From contig JAHQIW010007293.1 of the NCBI GenBank assembly GCA_019055375.1, forward strand, positions 1-64,000: a stretch of DNA of 64,000 nucleotides. The letters run 5' to 3'. This DNA is from Parelaphostrongylus tenuis. Taxonomy: Eukaryota > Nematoda > Chromadorea > Rhabditida > Metastrongylidae. Shown piece by piece: positions 43,720 through 56,599 of the stretch (position 1 is its first letter; each line of letters begins with the position of its first letter). The notes beneath the pieces were generated by a model. That model searched no databases and was not told where the DNA came from. It saw nothing but the letters and a program-made list of their open reading frames with translations. Made by a program: the position numbers and the translations under genes.

Positions 43720-46700
43720 TTAGATCAAGATTTGACAAAAAATTTAATAAGGTTATCAACATCAGCTTTCGACTTCTACATCATTCGTGAGCGGTCGGTT
43801 TATTTTCTACCTCTGCTTTTGGTTTCGGTCTAGCACCATCTCCAAATCAGATTACGCTATACCACCTAAGTAAGTAAGTATCAGCATTGGTAGATTATGC
43901 TATATCAATGCTGTATCTCAATGTCTATTAACTATAATGATTTGTAGTGCAATCAGTGAAGTTTATCACGAGTTGTGAAAGGGACCAAATGGACGAATCC
44001 CATGTTCTGTCATCTTGTCGTTATCGTCTTTCTTCGCCCGAAATTCGGTGATTGATGCGGTTTCAATCAAGAATATCCTATATAAATGGTCTGTTTGAGA
44101 TGTATTGGCACATACTGCTTATACACTCGCTTTGAATTGGTTCGAAAAAAGATCCTCGTCCTTTATGTCTTGACGTGGCTCTGTGTGTAGATAGTCAGTG
44201 TCTACATAGTCTCATTTTCTATCTGCTTACACATTTTTCCTCGGAGAAAAAACTTTCTAAGCAAGATCTTTATGCTTTATTACTACGTTTATTCGAAATC
44301 TTAAACTCTCGCCTATCTTTACGTACAGCTAATAGCACTTTAGAAAAGTGCATGAAGGAGAGTTTAATCAAATGACTTCAACCTGTGTAACCGTATTTCT
44401 TAAGGCTGATTAAATTCTCGCTCCGAACTGTGTGTGCCACTCTAAAAAGTTTGAACTGTGCTTTTTTATGAAATTTCGTTGTAAATAGTTAAGTGACAAA
44501 CTATTTGATAAGACTGTATTTCCCGAGCCAATCAGATTTTACAGCACATCTCAAAAGCAATCGAATTACAACAGAAAATCGAAAAAGGCAATATCGGTGC
44601 ACTAAAGTAAAGCCACCAAAAATAAAGAGTGACATCCTCAAAAGCCAGCATTTATATGCAATGGATCGCGCATTAGTAGCGGTAATATAAATCTTAAAGC
44701 ACTTGCGAAAAGTTATTTACACAGTACACATTGTTTTTGGGATTTATTTTTGGATACACAAGATCTTCGTGGAGTTTTTGTAAACATTCAGCAGCTCACA
44801 AAAACTAGATTAAAGACCGCAATTGGACGAGAAAAAAGTATGCTCCCAATGATTTGAGACTCGATTGTCTGCAGCAAACGTCATCACTAAGAGAAGCAAT
44901 ACTCTTGAAGCGCATTGATGAGCGTACGTTTTGTGACCGAAATACTCGCAAGAACTGACCTCAGTAACCACAATTTTACTATAAAGAAGAACCCTGTCCA
45001 AGTTTCGGATTAAGCATGAAGCATTTCTACGTTATATCATTGCCTTGCTCTATGCTGCACGCTGTCTTCAACAATAATCTCTCTCTCCGACGAATTAATC
45101 TCTTTAAAACCACGTTTTATGTGAAAAATTAAAAGGGAGATCAGTAGGGAGATAACTTCCAAAAATGACGCACACCATGCAATATCCATAACATAGACTA
45201 TCTACAGAACACATAAAAATTCAGGAAAACTTTTGTGCATTAAATCAAACCACCAAGAAAAAACATGCATCCTATAGGTGTTACTTAGTCGTCAACGGTC
45301 ATAGAGGCAAGTGAAAAATTAATTCTCAATTCAATTGAGCTGAAATGATGTTATTACCTGAAATCTCATTAAACGTTAGATGACTTAACATGTAATTTGT
45401 GACGCTCAATCTTATTCAGTTGCCTTTAAGGGCATCGCTTATTTTCATGTCATTAGGAACCTGCGAGGTTTTTAACAAGGTAAGTCAAAATTTTTCATAA
45501 TTAGAGGACTTGAAGGATTGGGATTATCAAAGTATTTTGAAGGGAACCTTCCATTATCATTCTAGGACACTGTGGTGATATGTGCCGTTATCTGCTGTAT
45601 ATAATCTCATACACATACATCCCTCAATATTTGTAAGCGTTGTGCATTTATAGCGATCGGAATGAAATAAAGTCAGTCAGTCACTCACTCACTCACTCAC
45701 TCAATTAGCTACGAATTACTAGCATTGCATGCGCGATTTTACTAACGTATATCTCGGCAAAGAAATTAATAGTACGTACTGTTCTTTGATGGCGACAATT
45801 AAGGCCTTCGGTAAAAGCGTATTTTTTGTTGTTATTTGACGAATGTATGATTATCTAATAGCTCAAATCAAGTGAATTTCAAAGGTGCATTTCATTTCTC
45901 ATTTTGCTTGTTCTTAATGCCTTACCAGTCAAAATGAGATTTTGTTTCACATTTGGAGTTCTCTCGCCTGATAGAAGTTTTTTCATGAAAAAATTTTTGA
46001 CTAATAACTAGAGCACATCTTTCTGATCAAGAAAATGTGTTTGCTCTTTGGTATTACAGCTGTACACACACCTTAGCGACTATAAGTGCTCACTGTGTGT
46101 GAAACCCACTATTCTCTCGGGTTTCACACATTTGAAATATCGCTGTTTTCCGCACCCCTTCAGAAACAAGGGTGTTTTTTCAATTTTTCCAAGTTGCTTC
46201 TTAGCTTAATTGATAGCTCAACTCTAGACAATTCCAGCGATGTACTTAGGTTCTGAAGGAAGCCCTTCAGCTCGCTGTATTTTCAAATCACTCTTGGATG
46301 CGATCAAAGTTTACTGTCCTCCTAAACAGTGATCTATATTTTATTGTGAGCTTGTCAATCTTTGAAACACGATGAATTATTCTCAACAAATCTTTTTTTC
46401 TGAGAAAGCACATGGCCATGTAGAAAAAATTCTGGATCGTCGGAGTTATCTCTGATTTGCATCAAAAAATCCACATGTGATTTATGCAGCGGATTGGTAT
46501 TGCACCTGCACACACACCCTAACCCACTGGAAGTGCTCACTAAGTGTGAAACCCAATAGTCTCTCGGTCGTTACAAAGCTCGAGGAAGTTTTTACCATAA
46601 GCCAAATATACCATTATCATTTGGAAGATTTTCTCTATCTAAGAATTAGAAGATTCTAACAAGAAAACTTTTATCCAATGAGAAATCTTTGAATGAGAAG

Positions 46701-48499
46701 CAAAATCTTATTTTGACTGGTACGTCGCCAAAAATAAGCTATTTGAGAAATCAAACATGCCATTGAAATTCACTCTATTTGAATTTGAGCTATCGATAAA
46801 CTACAGAAACGTTTTACAAAGCAAAAAGTATGTTTTTACTGAATATCTCAAGTGGCGCCGTCATAGTAGAACATTAACTAAATTAACTTTCTCAATGTTG
46901 AGCCTGACATATTTATGAGGGACCAGCTATCGAGGGGGTATCAAAATGGCGGTAAAATGGTGAGGTTCAGTAAATCATTCGCTAAAAAATGAATCTTTAC
47001 GATGGGCCTCGCTCATTTTACCTTCGGCTCTCATACGCATGGAACATTATTCACCACGGCGTTGTCGATTGGGCACCAATAGCGCCTTACTTCACCAATG
47101 TCACTCTCCACAGCTCCTAGTCGGGCTTAACTCGCTCATTGGAAACAATGGTCCTCAGTTTCTGTAAAAAAATATCTCAATTTCTGGTAATCCTAGCAAA
47201 CGGATTCTTGTAAGCTGCTCTCGGTGCTGTGCTACCAGGCAAACTACGGCTGGAAGGAAAGTTCAGGGGCATTATAATAAGCATAAAATAACTCTCATGC
47301 GTATCATGGGAATATTATAGTTTCTTATATAGGATTTTCCCACTGAAGGCCTAGATATTATTCGTCTTTCGTTTACACTTTGTAACAAGTCTTCGCCAAT
47401 GTCCAACGATATAATCGAAGTTCGTGTTTTATTGCGTCATTATCGGAGAAAGCAAGTTTTCACAGTGAGTTGCTGTCGACGAAATTAACGAAGTTGAAAG
47501 CGAAGAGTCCTATTCGAATACGGCTTTCTTTCTATTTCTTTCTAAAGACTAGAAATGCTATGGTACAGCCATTACAAAATTCCAGCAAGGGTCTACGCAA
47601 TCCATGTACAAGGTCATTGAGAGAAAAGGATAAATTGTCAAACAGCGCCCTCAATCACGAACAACGCTAAGGCATCCTCAGACAACAACGATAGGGGAAA
47701 TAAGCGAATTGAGAAGCGTGAAACTCGCATCCGTGCACAATAAGACAAATTTTGAAGCTCGAAGACCAGATCATTTTTGACCACGTGGTGTCACTCATAT
47801 AGGAGCGAAGTGATCGCGGACCTGTTGAGAATTACGAAAGATCGTTATTAAATACACTTCCAAAAAAGTAAGCATGACTAGCTTCATCTCACGTAAATGA
47901 GGGTAAGAATCTGGAGCACCAATTTATGTGCACGCTTGACCAATTACGTTGCCAATAGACCGTTCTCTACACACTGAGTCATCTTCAACATAAGTGTTAA
48001 ATTAGAGTGACCTAATTGAATGGACTTCACAAAATCTCAAAAGCTGAACAAGAGAATGACCGACCCGATAACCAGCCCTCTTTATGTTTATCCTAGATGA
48101 TAAATGAAAGAGGTATTTCTTCTCACTTTTCTCATGTTGACAAAATCTATTGAGTAATACTAACCACTTGATAACAAATAGGGCGGTAGATGAAAAAAAA
48201 GAACAGAAACCACTTTCATACCAATACATTGAAGAGCTGATGCGTTACAGGATTCATAGGATTCTTCGTATTATTCCGAATCGCCAGATAAGGTTTATAG
48301 TCAACGTTTTCAGTAAAGTTTTTCTTGACTTCAGATATTTGTTATGGCTAGTAGTGGATACCATGAACAGGACAACTAGTTACATTCTTCGCTTCCTCCC
48401 AGATGTCAAAGTTCTCCAAACTGTTTTGCGATAGTATATCCATAATTATTTGAAGATCCTTAGGGTAGGTGTTGCGGGTACAACTTTATGTTAGCAAAT
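43720..48499. other. Region without a supported gene
   Basis: AT-rich sequence. A (ACTC)n block is at 45,672-45,703. A direct repeat (CACACACCTTAGCGACTATAAGTGCTCACT... and CACACACCCTAACCCACTGGAAGTGCTCACT...) occurs at about 46,063-46,130 and 46,505-46,567. A 66-codon frame at 44,175-44,375 (ending KCMKESLIK) looks mildly coding but I cannot place it in a family. Confidence 0.5.
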
Positions 48500-48735
48500 G
48501 AGGTGAGTGATGCACAGTGGCTAAACGTACTACGCATTACACGATAAATCGGACGCTGGTTTGATCCCGTGCTCTGATCAAATCAGGCCTTCCATTATTT
48601 CAGAACTTGTTGACAAAGTCATCTGGAAGGCGAACACTAACTATAGGTCATATACGCATTCAGTCACCTTTACTATACTTGTTGGAGTCGAATGCATGGC
48701 AACCTCTCAGGGATTGATCACTGCCAAATGCTTAC
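48500..48735 (+). repeat. SINE family A, diverged
   Basis: GAGGTGAGTGATGCACAGTGG, CGCTGGTTTGATCCCGTGCTC box B, GTCATATACGCATTCAGTCACC, GTCGAATGCATGGCAACC, ATTGATCACTGCC end. Confidence 0.7.
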
Positions 48736-49439
48736 CGTAATTTAGTACCCAAGTTTTCGCACACAACTGAGCTTTGATAAAAACAGCGGTCTAAGTTATC
48801 GACAACCTCTTTGGTGTAATGATGACGGGAAATGGCGTTTTCTGTTGATCCCACTACATAACAAGTGCGTTTGTTGACATGAATTGTCCTCCGTCGCCGT
48901 CGCTATAGTTGTGAATGGAATCGGTTTGCCACTTGTCGCTGACTTTTGAGGAAGAATTTGACGGCCTTGGTGTCCTCGCTTCGAACTCACTGACCAAAAA
49001 CCAGTCAGTGATACTCAGTAGCTCGCATAACGAAAACCAATAACCAAGCATGTCAGCGAAATTGGTCGCCATTATGGTCACATCGAATTGCAATAAGCCA
49101 TCACATTCGGCTGGCCAGAATCAAATTACTTACTGACTGAGCATTATATTGAGCTCAATACCATGTAAAACCTTTTTTACGGAAGGATGCGACGCTTATT
49201 ATGAGCATCGTTTTGTATTCCATGAAATTCTTCGGCACAAATATGAAGCAGATGAAAAGGCGAGAAATTTCAAAAGGGTAGGCTGAGCAGCATTATGATA
49301 TCAAGCGCTCATAACTACCATTAATGTCGTGTTATAATGTGTATATTGCTTTATAAATGCTTTCAAGTAGGCTTACAAATATGTCTTGATTTATGAGCAC
49401 CACTAATAGAGCAGGTAACGAGCAATCAAATTATTCACA

Positions 49440-49970
49440 ACGTGCATTATAGGTCTGGCAGGTGTGAGGTATTGCGTTGTAGAAGAGCTTCTACACGTAT
49501 TTACTCTTGATTCATGGCATCGACTGCTTTAAAACCTCGCGATAAACATTCGAAATCACTTAAAAAAAGAATGCTTAAGCCTAAGCGAGGTTGCTACGCC
49601 AGGGCCATGATGTATCGCTCTCCTCGTCAGTGACCCAGGCTTAATGTGTGTTGAAGCTCTTCCACAACGCCTAATGTGTGGCGTGGGTCTTTCACGAGGA
49701 GGAGGGCTACACCTCCGAAACACCGGTGTATGGCCTTGGCACAGCAACCTCGCTTAGGCTTTGAACATTCATTTTTTAAATTATTTTGAATGTTTATTGC
49801 GAGGTTTTGAAACCAGTCGGTGCCATGGATCAATTTTGCTCTACCAGCCGAGATCCATCGACTGAGAAGTGGTGTTGGCACAGTGTCATTGTACGCTGTG
49901 TCGTCAGCACAAACGCCTCCCTCCTTGCTACAATGCAGGGCTTGATGTGGGGCGTGGGTCATATTTACTT
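49440..49970. repeat. Foldback element with about 100-base arms
   Basis: Left arm 49,515-49,615 (GGCATCGACTGCTTTAAAACC, CGCGATAAACATTCGAAAT, AAGCCTAAGCGAGGTTGCTACG) is mirrored at 49,728-49,826 (CAGCAACCTCGCTTAGGCTT, TGAATGTTTATTGCGAGG, CCAGTCGGTGCCATGG). Further, weaker pairing extends on both sides. The loop itself is palindromic around CACAACGCCTAATGTGTGG. Confidence 0.75.
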
Positions 49971-50275
49971 TTATTTATTAATTTGAGACGACTCTCTCTC
50001 ACGTATTTCGTACGTATTCTAGTGTTTTTTGAATTCGATTTGTTTCTTCGCGTAAATCTTCTAAAAAGTCTTTGAACGGTCATGCCAAGATGTTCGTTTT
50101 TAGATTTTAGCGATTGAGCTGTTCCCAGAGAAGCCAGCTGCCAATTTCTTGACACCTTAGGCATGACAGCCTTGTCGAGCAGGGGAGGTATCGCAACAAA
50201 ACCGTTCTTGCGTCGATAGGAGTATTCTCCCTTGCGCTACGCTTCCCCTTTTAGAGAAATTACCCCCATCGGTTA

Positions 50276-50831
50276 TGTTTGGAGTTATGTGGTTTGGGAA
50301 ACTGTAATTCTTGTAAGTTGCCGGTGCCGGCGAACGAATGTGTAGCTGGCCAACCTGTCTGGTCCGTTGTGTTTACGTTCCCATCGCGAAATGAACATGT
50401 CACTTTTTATGCTACCAACCTTTTTACCCATGTGGTGTGAGCAGAAATTTTTGTGTCAAATCTATTTTAGAGCAACATCTTGTCTATCCTCTTTTGTAAT
50501 GTTAACCTTTGTGTTTTCAAATCTAACCCTTTGTGTGCGTAGATTTTTGTGTAAACGTAGGCTTTCTGTAGCACTTCATCTGGTAAACTTTTTGTCTGTG
50601 GTCCATATATAAAAGCTCAGTTGTCATTAGTTGTCATCCGTTGTCATCACTTAGCAGTTAGTGGTTGGGTCGTTAGGGTTACTTTGATCCTACCGTCGGT
50701 CCTCTCATCCGATTGGTCTGCTTACAGTTTATCCACAGTAAACTTGTCGATCTTAAAGTGTTCTACACCTACAATATCAGGTCAGTATCAATTGCAATCA
50801 CCATAAGAGAGTCCAGAGTTAAATCCAAACA
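50276..50831 (+). mobile_element. LTR-like sequence of a BEL/Pao element, inverted copy
   Basis: TGTTTGGAGTTATGTGGTTTGG start and a CCAAACA end. It contains CCCATGTGGTGTGAGCAG, CTTTGTGTGCGTAG, GTCCATATATAAAAGC (a plausible TATA box at about 50,605) and GTTTATCCACAGTAAACTTG. The same sequence, diverged, is present in opposite orientation at 53,753-54,317. It lies downstream of the minus-strand pol remnant but points the wrong way for its 3' LTR. Confidence 0.75.
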
Positions 50832-50883
50832 GCTGACGACTGGCAGGACGCAAACCTGCAATCTTCGGGTCCGAAGAAGAAAT

Positions 50884-50940
50884 CCTACCAGATCTGGTAA
50901 TAATACTGGGTTCCTACCAGATCTGGTAATAATACTGGGT
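50884..50940. repeat. 29-base tandem duplication
   Basis: CCTACCAGATCTGGTAATAATACTGGGTT occurs twice head to tail; each unit contains the palindrome ACCAGATCTGGT. It lies just past the LTR-like sequence. Confidence 0.9.
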
Positions 50941-51004
50941 CTCTGTAGAGAAGGTCATTAAGACTGGTCTTGCCTTCCTTTCAAGGGAACCGTCATATAC
51001 ACGC

Positions 51005-51950
51005 CTAAATTTGTAAGCAGACTGATCGTTTTTTCCAGACTGCATGATGTGCAGATGATGCTTTATCAAAAGCCTTTGACACGCGCTCTATTATTCTTTT
51101 ATCCAAATGTTCGAGTATTCCGGCATGATACAAATCCAAAAATTCTAGCTGGCGATGAAGGGCTCTGTGAAGAGCACGAAGACGGCTAAGAGTTATACCG
51201 ATATTATTTGGTAATTTGGATGTGTTGGTTTTGAAAGGTAACTGAACGAGTACCTTTTGTTCGCACGATCGTAAGAGATCGTTTTGTTGAAAAATTGAAG
51301 ACACTCCTCGTCGTTGTTGCTGGTTGGATTGTCCAGAGTCCCGACGGCTTTTAGCTTCCAAAGTTACTTATCAATTCTGTCAGAGAGTCGTGCTGAGCCG
51401 AATTAGCAAGATTATTACTCATAACGGCTGTGAAGGTTACATCTTCAACTTGGGGATTGTGACCCGTGAGAATATCCCAAATGGAAGTTTAGAGCAAACA
51501 CTAACCGTTGGGAAGTTGCCTATAGCGGAAATTATCGCACAAGATGATGTCGCAGAAATAGTCTATCTCAATCAAGATTGCAGGTTCTCCATTGGAAGGT
51601 ATACAATAATCCTGTACGATTTCAGTGAATGCTTGCAATTGGGGTAGAGGACGCGTTAACTTATTGACAGAACGCACTTTCAGGTACCTTCCCCATTTTC
51701 AGTTTGAACGCCATTTGGTAACTAATACAACGTATGTCTGAGAGTTCATTAGTCCCAAAGGTGGATATATGCACGTCTTCACTTTTTAAGGGGGATAAGT
51801 CCAAGACATCTGCGACCTCATTGATTATATACGACCAACTGGACCCAAAGTCATGGAAAGCCACAGCTTTAATACGCTGGAAAGGATTGTCAGGATGACA
51901 AATGGTGACCGCTGCACACATAAAAATGGTTGCAGTGGTTTAGGTTCACG
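51005..51950 (-). pseudogene. BEL/Pao retrotransposon pol remnant (protease and start of reverse transcriptase)
   Basis: On minus, from 51,921: a retropepsin-like segment AVAFHDFGSSWSYI, where the usual D-S/T-G reads DFG; then, after a stop and frame change, PAILIEIDYF, matching the end of the Pao-type protease domain. From 51,300 it continues as VQLPFKTNTSKLPNNIG...LSRLRALHRAL and LDKRIIERV, the entry into Pao-type reverse transcriptase. The reading stops at about 51,005 before any catalytic YxDD box; RNase H and integrase are missing. Confidence 0.75.
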
Positions 51951-52266
51951 CTGTGCAAACGAAAGAGCAAAATATTTTGTTGGCTACTCCCGCTGGAAGG
52001 CGGAGTGTAAGGGGGAGGCGTATTTTTGATTTGGGTTGGAGAGACATCAACAGATGTTACTTGTGACAATTCGGGTGGCTCCACAGCTGTAGAAAAGGCT
52101 GCGTGATCTCGTTGATAATGACTTGTCCTTGATTGTTGTTGATTTTTGGTTTAGGAGAGGTCTTAACTTGGGAAATGCGTGGTTTCCCAAGTTAATAATG
52201 ACATAATAACGATGAGGTAACAATGACGGTAACATAATGAGGGAGTGTTGCTTCTTAGAACAGAAA

Positions 52267-53300
52267 CTACGTGATTTTTTTGGAATTACAATTGTTATAT
52301 AAATGTTGCGAGCTTAGACAGTTAAAACATAGCTGGAATTTTCTAACCTGGGAACTGCGCTGTTGCGGTCTTACATAAACGTTGCACTGAAAGAACCCAT
52401 GGAATGAAGAACGGCAATAGGGACAGTTTTTTCCGAGTCGCTGCTGCTTATTCTTACGAATGGACTTATGAGATGTTATGTTCTTACGTGCAGAATTAGC
52501 AGCAACCATAAAGTCATATCTACCAGTTTCCACTACCGATGATAGGTGTGCTGATTCCATGACTTCCATAGCAGCCTTTTTGCGAGCACTATCTGTAAGA
52601 AGGTTAAGTAATTCAGTGGAAGTAACATTACGACTAAGTGAAGTTTAATCATATGCTAAAGTACGAATGCGATCAGGAAGTTTATCAAAAGAAGCGCTCC
52701 AAGGGTTACTTCTCGCGAGTCATCGGCGCGTGTTGCCTGCGAAAGTTGACGCACTAAAGCAAACATCTGATTATAAAGTGTGGGTAATTGAAGCCCTTCA
52801 GGATCGCACGCTGGTAACTGGGCCAGTTTTGTGCAAATAAGGTGTTTCAAGGCAACTTTATCGCCGTATAAAGATTTAAATCTCTTTTGTAACAAGGTAG
52901 TTACCTGGCGTGATGACAAGTCCTTGTATTGAAGAGAGAGCTTTCCTACACAAATAGGATTTCAAAAAAAAAAAATTTGGTGGTCGTCTAACTATTTTTT
53001 ATTGTCAGCCAGCGTTGCAAAACATGCCGAAAACTCTTAATAATTCAGCAGATTGCCATCAATTTAAGGAAGTTCCAGTTTGGACAAAATGGATGCGTCG
53101 ACAAAATTAGGCAAGGAGTTGTCATGGGAAATTACGTGGTTAGCAGCTATTGTAGACGACGTCGCCGGTTGAGGATCCTTCCGCGATAGGGAAACGCTTT
53201 CTGCCCGACGCTTCATCGGATGCGTCATATATGATCTGTAACCCACGTTTCAAAAGTTCAGAGTCGAGAGACTTTGATAAAAGGTTCAGATTCTCCAATG
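52267..53300 (-). pseudogene. BEL/Pao retrotransposon gag remnant
   Basis: Three broken minus frames. The upstream part (52,656-52,919) reads HLICTKLAQLPACDPEGLQL, typical of the Pao gag core. The downstream part (52,267-52,569) has two zinc knuckles of the form C-x2-C-x4-H-x4-C: CPYCRSSFHGFFQC and CFNCLSSQHLYNNC. Stops between frames show it is not functional. It sits upstream of the pol remnant in the expected gag-to-pol order on minus. Confidence 0.8.
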
Positions 53301-53752
53301 GACTGACGGATGTGCCAATTGTCTCACGATAGTCTCCGTGCGTTGTAATGGAAAGGTCTAATCTGTCCTTCTGGTCACTAGTAGAATCCAACAAAGGTTG
53401 CCAATCATTGTGAAGCTACAAAATCCTGTCGTAAGCCTGAAATAGAAAGGACCTAAGTGAGTTTACTTCCGAGTAGAACGCTTCTATCTGAACGTCGTCC
53501 AGGTCAGTAAAGCCGGTTTGTCCCGAGCGAACCTTATATTCCTTGAGACTTTGGGTTTGTAAAGACTGATAGAGCTAAAGAGGCGTTCTGAAGAGGTCGA
53601 TTTGCCAGTGGATGGAGGAACTGTGCGGAGTAGACCTTAAGACAAGAAGATCCAGCAGAAGATTGCACGTTATGATTGTTGAGGTGATCGTTAGCTGTTT
53701 GAATTGACTACGTGGTCCCAGCTGTTTGGAATTGACTGCCGTGGACGCTAGG

Positions 53753-54317
53753 TATTTGGAATTGACTGTAAATGTCTTAAGGTGATTGCAACTGACACTG
53801 ACCTGATATTGCAGGTGTAGAACACGGTAAGATTAACAAGTTTTCTGTGGATAAACTGTGAGCAGACTAATCGAATGAGAGAATCGAGTACGATAGGATT
53901 GCAGTAACCCTAACGACCCAACCATAAATGATGACAACGGATAACAACCAATGGCAAATAAACTTTCTGTTTTGACGACGGCTTATATGGACCACAGAGA
54001 AAGAGTTTATTAGATGAAGTGCTACAGGAAGCCTACGTTTACACAAGAAATCCACGCACACAAAGGATTAGATTTGAAAACACAAAGGTTAACATGCGTG
54101 ACAAAAGATTATAGGCAGGATGTTGCACTAAAATAGATTCGACACAAAGAGTTTCTCGCTCACACCACATGGGAAAAAAGTTCGTAGCATAAAAAGTGAC
54201 AAGGTTATCTCGCGATGGGAACGTAAACACAAAGTACGTTGGCCAGCTGCCACATTCGTTCGCCGACACCGACAACTTACAGGAATTACAGTATATCAAA
54301 CCACATAATTCCAAACA
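53753..54317 (-). mobile_element. 5' LTR of the BEL/Pao element
   Basis: On minus it starts TGTTTGGAATTATGTGGTTTGA and shares the whole length with 50,276-50,831, including CCCATGTGGTGTGAGCG, GGTCCATATAAGCC and CAGTTTATCCACAG. It lies upstream of gag on the same strand, as a 5' LTR should. Just inside it (53,690-53,765) a short unit GTCAATTCCAAACAGCT is repeated about three times. Confidence 0.75.
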
Positions 54318-56321
54318 GATTATGCGATTCGGACGTTTATTTTACGAGGGTATGACTCGAAGCCAATTTCGACAGTTATTATTCACTCAGAGAAGCTATA
54401 CATAATTATTCGTCTAAAAGAAGAGACTTTTCCGGCGTCCTTCCGTTCCTCTTTTCCTTTGCGATTTTCAGCAAAACCTCTAACGCAAAAGTGAGTTATA
54501 TGTTCGCAGTTAGTCTTGCAAACTGCCTTTCTAAAAGGCATACACAAGGTTAACCTATCTATTCCTAAATCGAAGCTTGACGTTCTGACAAATTCGCCTT
54601 CCTCAAAACTTACTTACTTACTTACGTAGATGGTCCGTTTTTTACCAAGTGTGCGGACCGCAGCACATGTTCCAGATGGAATATTGTTGGTCGTGCATAT
54701 AATATTCCTCGATTTCCTGACGTAACCTTGCAAGGGCTTTTTCAGGTCTTCATGATGTCGTTTCCAAGAAATAGGTTTCGGCGATGAATCCTCTGCCGGA
54801 ATTTGGACATGGTGTTAGGCCGTAATCGAGGCAGAGGTAGGAAAGGAAATCATCCGGCCGCTCACGAATGATGTAAAAGCCGAAGTCCCCTCCTCAAAAC
54901 TTAGACGGAGCAAATCATAGTATATCCAGTGAATCACTTTTCTAGACCTTTTCCGCATAAGTTTCTGAACGGTTAGATTTTTATAATGCGTAGACATTTG
55001 GATTGATTTTTGCATCATATTGCCACTATATATATGGGAAAATGTTTACCGAGGTAATGAATTGTGATACTATAACCCGGTAGTCATGTCGGCTCGGAGC
55101 TCTTGAACCACTAATCGTAATTGCGTCTACTTAGAGCCTTGTCGTAAACCCTTCGATGCGTCTGAAAGAAGGCGAAGTTATCTAAACGTGAGCCATCGAT
55201 TTTAGAGAGGATTTAGCAAGCTTACACCAGTTTTGTTTTTACTGCAAGAGGACAGTTTGTGAGATATTTTTCATTTCTCACACCGCGGCTTGGTGAGATT
55301 AGTCTTTTTGATTAATCGAAATTGGCGCCAAGTGAGCGCCGTTTTCAAAGCGGCACGTCAAATTTTTCTCTCTAAGGATTTCTTGGACTAATGGGAAAAA
55401 CACGGAAAATCAGAGGAGCGGATTTGAACAAAAAGTTCAACTACACCGCCTGCAATTTTCCATCAAATTTTCGCTGAGGTCCTTAGAAAAACGGAAGAGA
55501 CTGGATGTGATTTGAAAGTAAAACTATGCTAGTTTGCGGGTGTTTTTAATGAAAAATTAGTCGGCAGTGTAGGTAGGAAAGGAGAGAGATTGATGACGAC
55601 GTCAACAACGAGTAAACTTCGGCCAACATCTGCTCGTAGTCCAGTGGTTCTTGGTCTTTATGTGGACTATTGGATTTCTAGGAGCTTGTTTTTTTCCATT
55701 CACTTGAAAATCGATGACATAACGCAACACTAAGAATCCGTTGTACTCTGTTATCGCGTGCTTACTTTTTCGTGTTTTCTTAAGTAATTTCGTTATCGCT
55801 CTCCTCTTCTACAAAACTTTCAGTTGTTTTCATTAGAATGTACTTTTAGAATTTTGTTGTATAATTTTTCAAGATTTTTGCTGCATGACTAGCGGCGTAA
55901 ATACAATATAAGCCGCCTTGCTTTTCGCTAGAAATGATGAGGCTATGCGATCGACATACATCTTTTGAATAGTCAGCCATTATCGCGCTGCCATGTTCAG
56001 TACAAATTTTCATTACTTCAGTAATTATGTTATTTTGTGCAATGCGACTCCATATATTATGGGAATCTAAAAGCATTTATTTCGTCCTATTCGATGTATA
56101 GAAACCATCATGCTAGTTTTTAGGCTCTACTTATTTATATTTCCAACTGTTATTCTGAAAATAATGCGGTAATTTTCTGGTCAGACTACCGACAAGTTCA
56201 GTCTTCTACAACTTCACATACCAATATATTTGATAATGCTTTATTTATGTTCGTAATTTTTATCTTCCAAATAAGTATTTTGTAAGAGGGTGATGTGATG
56301 AATTTGATGTCTACCCAATGG
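54318..56321. other. Region without a supported gene
   Basis: A moderately GC-rich stretch at 54,610-54,910 begins with (ACTT)n and may be an old repeat. The 76-codon minus frame at 55,846-56,076 has no recognisable domain. Confidence 0.45.
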
Positions 56322-56570
56322 AAGATAAAGCTTTTCGCGTTGATCAGTCCTTATGGAACTCCACTTCATCAAGTATTTTCTGAAGTGAATGAATGCTATC
56401 TGGCTTTCACAACGTGGTGGACTACAGATGTATCAATAAGTGATCCTTCCACACAAGTCTGCTACCATTTTGCTGACCCAAAAGGGGTGAAAGCACTAGT
56501 GAGTCTTGAGAGCGGAGTAGAACCAGTGACGTTTGCATTGCAAGCTACTTCTAACCACTGCGCCACGCTC
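56322..56570 (-). repeat. SINE family A, antisense
   Basis: On minus: GAGCGTGGCGCAGTGGTTAG (box A), GGTTCTACTCCGCTCTCAAG in the box-B position, CACCCCTTTTGGGTCAGC, and an AAGCTTTATC end. The open frame on plus across it is an artefact. Confidence 0.75.
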
Positions 56571-56599
56571 AACCAATTGATCACTCCATCTTGACTTTT

